Assembly (NCBI GenBank): GCA_013398295.1 | Contig: VZSF01003941.1 | Location: 62,001-126,000, forward strand | DNA from: Chionis minor | Taxonomy: Eukaryota; Chordata; Aves; Charadriiformes; Chionididae | Reading direction: 5' to 3' | DNA length: 64,000 nucleotides | Shown here: positions 63,556-64,000 of the stretch, one piece after another | Layout: each line of letters begins with the position of its first letter | Position numbering within the stretch: position 1 is the stretch's first letter | Notes under the pieces: generated by a model | What the model was told of the DNA's origin: nothing | The model's input: only the letters and a program-made list of their open reading frames with translations | Databases searched by the model: none | Made by a program: the position numbers and the translations under genes

Positions 63556-64000
63556 ACACCTGCTCTCCATCCCAAAGGAGCTAACAGAGAACAGGCTCTG
63601 TGCATGGCAATTCACTGTGGTCTAGCAAGCTACAGCAATGGGGACATGGGATAAACAGAAATGGCTTTTCCCATTCTTCTGTGGCATCCATGTTTCTGTC
63701 AAAAGTATTTCCGGCTTCGCAATGAAAACAAGTCCCCCAGGGCAACTAAGCTCCTCTGATTCCCCACACAAGACTTGAGAAAATGCTGCTGCTTGTGACC
63801 TGACAGTCTATGTCACATCCCCACTAGTCCCTCGATTCATACTCCTGTTACATGTGTGCCTGAGGTGTGACTGGAAAACTCTCTCTTGTGCACGAACCAT
63901 GTCCGTATGACACATATCTGCTGAGAAAGTATGCTGACCCTTGTCCATGTGGGATTTACAAAGCACTTGTCACAGTACAGAAACCTTGTTCTGCTAGCTA

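Overview
The window is vertebrate nuclear DNA, almost certainly from a bird. It holds spliced genes with GT/AG introns, two CpG-island promoters, CR1 LINE fragments whose 3' ends carry the ATTCTATG-type tail, and a solo LTR of the avian ERVL type. Exons were recognised by reading the sequence against remembered vertebrate protein families; no search was run. The mammalian counterparts of all four genes lie on human chromosome 9, which fits an avian Z-chromosome location (inference).

Layout, left to right. (1) GNE, + strand: the last four coding exons (1638-4775), the C-terminal part of the ManNAc-kinase domain, followed by its 3' UTR. (2) CLTA, - strand: complete coding region (28578 down to 12366) in five constitutive exons plus a 54-base neuron-type cassette exon at 14814-14867. 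CLTA is convergent with GNE, and its promoter is a CpG island at about 28.1-29.1 kb. (3) An 11-kb intergenic stretch with repeats (28.6-39.7 kb). (4) NANS, + strand: complete coding region in six exons (39841-48023) with its own CpG island; it is head-to-head with CLTA. (5) TRIM14, - strand: the last five coding exons (60432 down to 50596), with coiled coil and PRY/SPRY. The B-box exon is not in the window. TRIM14 is convergent with NANS. (6) An ERVL-type solo LTR at 63.1-63.6 kb.

Functionally, GNE makes ManNAc-6-phosphate from UDP-GlcNAc, and NANS condenses that product with phosphoenolpyruvate to give Neu5Ac-9-phosphate. Consecutive steps of sialic-acid synthesis therefore lie within about 45 kb, with only CLTA between them. 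CLTA (clathrin light chain) and TRIM14 (a RING-less TRIM protein of innate immunity) are not part of that pathway.

The non-coding part shows recent local duplication. Two CR1 fragments 7.04 kb apart inside CLTA introns are identical by eye over 828 bases, and a separate segment of about 525 bases from CLTA intron 1 recurs, nearly identical, upstream of the CLTA promoter. A 161-base exon-like open segment lies in the last TRIM14 intron; if spliced in, it would give a form lacking SPRY. No bacterial, CRISPR or operon-like system is present.
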